DNA of 64,000 nucleotides, from positions 2,585,793-2,649,792 of the forward strand of contig VBAC01000001.1 of NCBI GenBank assembly GCA_005883305.1. Reading direction: 5' to 3'. Under the pieces are notes generated by a model that did no database searches, was not told where the DNA came from, and saw nothing but the letters and a program-made list of their open reading frames with translations. This document shows positions 60,921 through 64,000 of this stretch, in pieces. Numbering within the stretch: position 1 is the first letter of the stretch; each line of letters opens with the position of its first letter. Both the position numbers and the translations under genes were made by a program. Source of the DNA: Alphaproteobacteria bacterium. Its GTDB lineage: Bacteria; Pseudomonadota; Alphaproteobacteria; Sphingomonadales; Sphingomonadaceae.

Positions 60921-61349
60921 ATGACGATCGCGGACATCCTCCAGAGCAAGGGCAGCGAAGTGCTGACCATTAGCGGCGACACGTCGGTGCGCGACGCGGT
61001 CGCCCTCCTCGCCGAGCGCCGGATCGGCGCCCTGCCGGTGACCCGAGGCGGCGCGATCGCCGGGATCATGTCCGAGCGCGACATCATTTACCGGCTGCAG
61101 AGCGACGGGGCGGGAATCCTCGATTGGACGGTCGAGCGAATCATGACCGCGCCGGCGATCACCGTCACCCCGTCGACCGAGATCATGAGCGCTCTGTCGC
61201 TGATGACCCGCCGGCGAATCCGCCACCTGCCGGTGGTCGAGGGCGAGGCGATGGTCGGGCTGGTGTCGATCGGCGACCTGGTCAAGTTCCGCATGGACAA
61301 GATCGAGGCCGAGGCGGCGGCGATGCTCAACTATATTCAGAGCGTCTGA
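60921..61349 (+). CDS. CBS-domain pair protein
   Basis: 142 residues of two CBS domains (VRDAVALLAERRIGALPVTR ... IAGIMSERDIIYRL; IMSALSLMTRRRIRHLPVVE ... MVGLVSIGDLVKFRM). Such pairs bind adenosyl groups (AMP, ATP, NADH) and may sense energy state. Its last 13 nt overlap the end of the convergent flippase gene. AAAGGGAGAATC precedes the ATG. Confidence 0.9.
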   Translation: MTIADILQSKGSEVLTISGDTSVRDAVALLAERRIGALPVTRGGAIAGIMSERDIIYRLQSDGAGILDWTVERIMTAPAITVTPSTEIMSALSLMTRRRIRHLPVVEGEAMVGLVSIGDLVKFRMDKIEAEAAAMLNYIQSV

Positions 61350-62887
61350 GCCGCCGTCCGATTCGGGCGGACGAGGGCCAGCACCTCCTCGACCACCCTT
61401 CGCTCGAAGACGATCAGAAGCGCCGCATAAGCCCCCGCGCCGATCGCGACGAGCAGCGACAGGCGGGTAAGCGCGTCGAGCTCCGGCAGCAGCCGGGTGT
61501 CCACCGCCCAGACGATCCCGGCCATGATCCCCGACGCCGCGAATCCCGGAGCGGCGGCGCCGAGCAGGGCGGAGCGGGTGATTCCGATCACCGGCAGCGA
61601 CAGCTCGACCGTGGCGATCAGAAGCAAGGTCATCCCGCCGAGCCAGGCGAAGGCCAGCCCCATGCTCCCCCAATGCACGCCGATCAGGAAGAGGACCGGC
61701 ATCAGCACCGCGCCGACCAACCCGGTCTTCACCGCCATGCGCGGATGGCCGAGCGCGTTGGAGGCGGGCGCGAACAGGATCTGAAGGGTCATCATCGCCA
61801 TGGCCATCGACAGCATGGGGACGATCGGCGCGGCCTGAGTCCACTTCCAGCCGAGCAAGGCGGCGACCAAGGGCCCCGCGGTCACCGCAAGTCCGAAATA
61901 GAAGGGCAAAGCGACCAGCATGATCAGCCGGATCGACTTAAGGAAGGCGTGCTGGATCATGTCCGGCCGCGCCTGGATCCGCGAATAAGCGGCGAAGGCC
62001 ACCTCGTTCAGCGGCGGCACGAACTTGGAGGCGACGATCTGGGTCACGAACAGGCCGGTCGTGTAGATTCCGAGCGTGTGCGGATCGAATCGGCCGCCGG
62101 CGATGAATATGTCGGCCTGGCTCTGGACGAACCAGCAGGCCTGGACGGCGATCATCGCCGCTCCGTAGCCGAGCATCTCGGACGCGCCCGCGAAGGCGAA
62201 TCGCGGGCGGATCTCCCAGATCTTCGCCGCGTGGACGTAGCCCGCCGCGCGCGCGAACCAGAGCATTCCGGGCGCCGCCACCAGCGTCCATACGCCGAGG
62301 CCGGCGATCGCGCAGGCGACCGCGGTCAGCGCGCTCAGCACCGCGGCGGTGAGGTTGACCCGCGCCTGGCGCTTGAACTCGAGCCGGCGCATCAGCAGCG
62401 CATGGCCGAGCGCGTTGAACGGGTTGGCGAGGTAGAAGAGCGCCTGGACGCTGAGCAGGGTCGCCACCAGCGGCTGGTGGAAATAGGCGGCGGCGAACGG
62501 CGCGGCCGCGAGCTGCGCGGCGGCGAGTGCGGCGTTCATCAGGATCAGCATGCCGAACGCCTGGCCGATCTTGTGCCTGTCGGTCCGCTCGTCGCGCACC
62601 AGCGAGCTTGCGAATCCCCAGCCGTTGAACAGGTCGAGGAAGGTGAGCACCACGCCGGTCATCGCCAACAGGCCGTAGTCGGCGGGCGTCAGCATCCGGA
62701 TGACGAGGAAGGTCGATGTCCAGGCGATCAGCTGGCCGACCAGCTGGCTGCCCGATTTCCACAGCACGCCCGATCGCACCCGCGCCGAGAAGCCCGCCGC
62801 GCCCGGCGTCGCGGGGCCGGGCTCGCCCGTCGCCTGCGACGGGGCGGGATCGGCGGCGTCGGCCGTCTGCTGGGGAAGCGCGTCCAT
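61337..62887 (-). CDS. Polysaccharide flippase (Wzx/MOP-type)
   Basis: 516 residues from ATG 62887, after a Pro/Ala-rich 35-residue start. About twelve membrane helices; SGVLWKSGSQLVGQLIAWTS, LTPADYGLLAMTGVVLTFLD, then NGWGFASSLVRDERTDRHKI are typical of the polysaccharide synthase/lipopolysaccharide exporter branch of the MOP superfamily. Probably flips lipid-linked oligosaccharide or an exopolysaccharide unit. No other glycan gene is close by. Confidence 0.88.
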   Translation of the reverse strand: MDALPQQTADAADPAPSQATGEPGPATPGAAGFSARVRSGVLWKSGSQLVGQLIAWTSTFLVIRMLTPADYGLLAMTGVVLTFLDLFNGWGFASSLVRDERTDRHKIGQAFGMLILMNAALAAAQLAAAPFAAAYFHQPLVATLLSVQALFYLANPFNALGHALLMRRLEFKRQARVNLTAAVLSALTAVACAIAGLGVWTLVAAPGMLWFARAAGYVHAAKIWEIRPRFAFAGASEMLGYGAAMIAVQACWFVQSQADIFIAGGRFDPHTLGIYTTGLFVTQIVASKFVPPLNEVAFAAYSRIQARPDMIQHAFLKSIRLIMLVALPFYFGLAVTAGPLVAALLGWKWTQAAPIVPMLSMAMAMMTLQILFAPASNALGHPRMAVKTGLVGAVLMPVLFLIGVHWGSMGLAFAWLGGMTLLLIATVELSLPVIGITRSALLGAAAPGFAASGIMAGIVWAVDTRLLPELDALTRLSLLVAIGAGAYAALLIVFERRVVEEVLALVRPNRTAAQTL

Positions 62888-63042
62888 GTGCCGGCTCGTT
62901 AGCCGCAAAGCGTTAAGTCCCCATTGAGGAGGCGCGATTCGAGGGGTTGACGGGCGCCGCCGGGCCGACCATATGGCGCCCTCCAGTGGCAAGCCGCGTC
63001 GCGGCAAGTCATTGGAATCTTTGAAAATCTATCCGCGAAGCC

Positions 63043-63071
63043 TTGAAGGGCGGCGAAAGCCTCCCCAAATA
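63043..63071 (+). promoter_or_regulatory. Candidate rRNA operon promoter 1
   Basis: TTGAAG, a 17-bp spacer and CAAATA. The spacer contains GGCGAAAGCCTCC, which recurs nearly unchanged in the second candidate promoter 195 bp downstream. The region 63008-63614 has no gene. Confidence 0.4.
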
Positions 63072-63237
63072 GGCTTGGTGACGGAGCCGGCTTCCACGCC
63101 GGTTTCGCTTTTCGAAAGGCTCGAACGGACGGGCCGGCCTTGGACCTTCGGGTTCGTCGCCGGCGCATCCTTTCGCGGCGATCGTCGGGGCCAAATCGGC
63201 CACGCCATATCGCCGGGAACTTTTCGAAAAAAAGCCA

Positions 63238-63266
63238 TTGACGGGGGAAAGCCTCCTCCATATATG
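63238..63266 (+). promoter_or_regulatory. Candidate rRNA operon promoter 2
   Basis: TTGACG, a 17-bp spacer and TATATG, with GGGGAAAGCCTCC in the spacer as in promoter 1. It is the better match and lies 377 bp before the 16S start. Strong tandem promoters are usual for rrn operons. Confidence 0.6.
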
Positions 63267-63364
63267 GCCGTTCACCGACGGGGCAGGGCTTCTGCCCGAC
63301 CCGTTTGCGTCTCTCTTAACCGAAACCCGGTGTCCCGGATCAAAACGGGAAGGGGAAACGCGTC

Positions 63365-63376
63365 GGCTCTTTGACA
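63365..63376 (+). promoter_or_regulatory. rrn boxA antiterminator
   Basis: GGCTCTTTGACA closely matches the boxA consensus TGCTCTTTAACA, at which the Nus complex assembles to prevent early termination in rRNA leaders. It lies between promoter 2 and the 16S gene. Confidence 0.65.
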
Positions 63377-63614
63377 TTGTAGGTTTAGATGAAGGGACAT
63401 GTGGGCGGCGGCCCCGGTCGCCAGCGGCTTCAAGGCGCTGGATGATCGGTTAAAGCCAAGCCGTTCCATGGACTGATCGTACGGGGCTTGCTCCAGCGAT
63501 CGGTTTTACATGTCTCGTTACATATCCACAGTATATGTGAAGTGCAGGAACGGCTCCTTGAAAGCCGGCCCTAATTGCTCCGGGTTTTCCCTCGGGGCGC
63601 TTGGGTCGGACATA

Positions 63615-64000
<386 letters not shown>

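Overview
The window looks like a chromosomal segment of a GC-rich alphaproteobacterium, most likely a sphingomonad. The 16S rRNA 5' end at the right edge reads as Sphingomonadales. The housekeeping order (rpmF-plsX-fabH-ihfA-merR, yebC-ruvC-ruvA-ruvB-ybgC-tolQRAB-pal, hisS-prfA-prmC, class I lysine-tRNA ligase), the DUF4139 and DUF4167 proteins and the many long inverted repeats between genes fit that group. The assignment rests on reading the sequence, not on a database search.

Layout. 0-6.3 kb: the end of an S41 peptidase, lysK, a Uma2 nuclease-like protein, a DinG-type helicase and a SixA-like phosphatase. 6.4-6.9 kb: a HicAB toxin-antitoxin pair. 6.9-10 kb: the fatty-acid/phospholipid cluster ending in ihfA and merR. 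10-12.2 kb: a MAPEG protein, an MBL hydrolase and an apparently exported methyltransferase.

12.3-25.0 kb is an accessory region. It is bracketed by two inward-facing copies of a two-gene HTH/small-protein family, the right copy with a LexA-type box. Inside are a SIR2-NACHT NLR-like protein of low GC, a ParE/RelE toxin-antitoxin pair, the essential-type gene lepA with remnants of lepA ends on both sides, and a low-GC operon of an FRG-domain protein and a DUF262 protein. The two low-GC loci are the best candidates for anti-phage or conflict systems. FRG+DUF262 is the less well described.

25.2-35.2 kb: yebC-ruvCAB, a DUF3089 hydrolase, a small XRE/membrane-protein operon, then the Tol-Pal envelope operon. 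35.2-46.4 kb: exported nuclease, isoaspartyl peptidase, an SPFH/RHH/membrane trio, a Tat-exported M24 peptidase, an RTX-repeat protein, ispG, and several membrane or small proteins. 46.6-55.8 kb: amidase, M61 peptidase, pyrophosphatase, glycosyltransferase-like protein, hisS-prfA-prmC and DUF4167. 55.8-63 kb: two DUF4139 proteins, two RSL-like two-blade lectins, thioesterase, CBS protein and flippase. 63-64 kb: rRNA operon leader and the start of 16S rRNA.

A theme of the whole window is families of long palindromic repeats. Most lie between genes, but several are translated in frame (in prmC and in the HTH gene at 12.3 kb). Two copies of one family end in a Shine-Dalgarno sequence placed exactly 6 nt before the start of ruvC and tolR.
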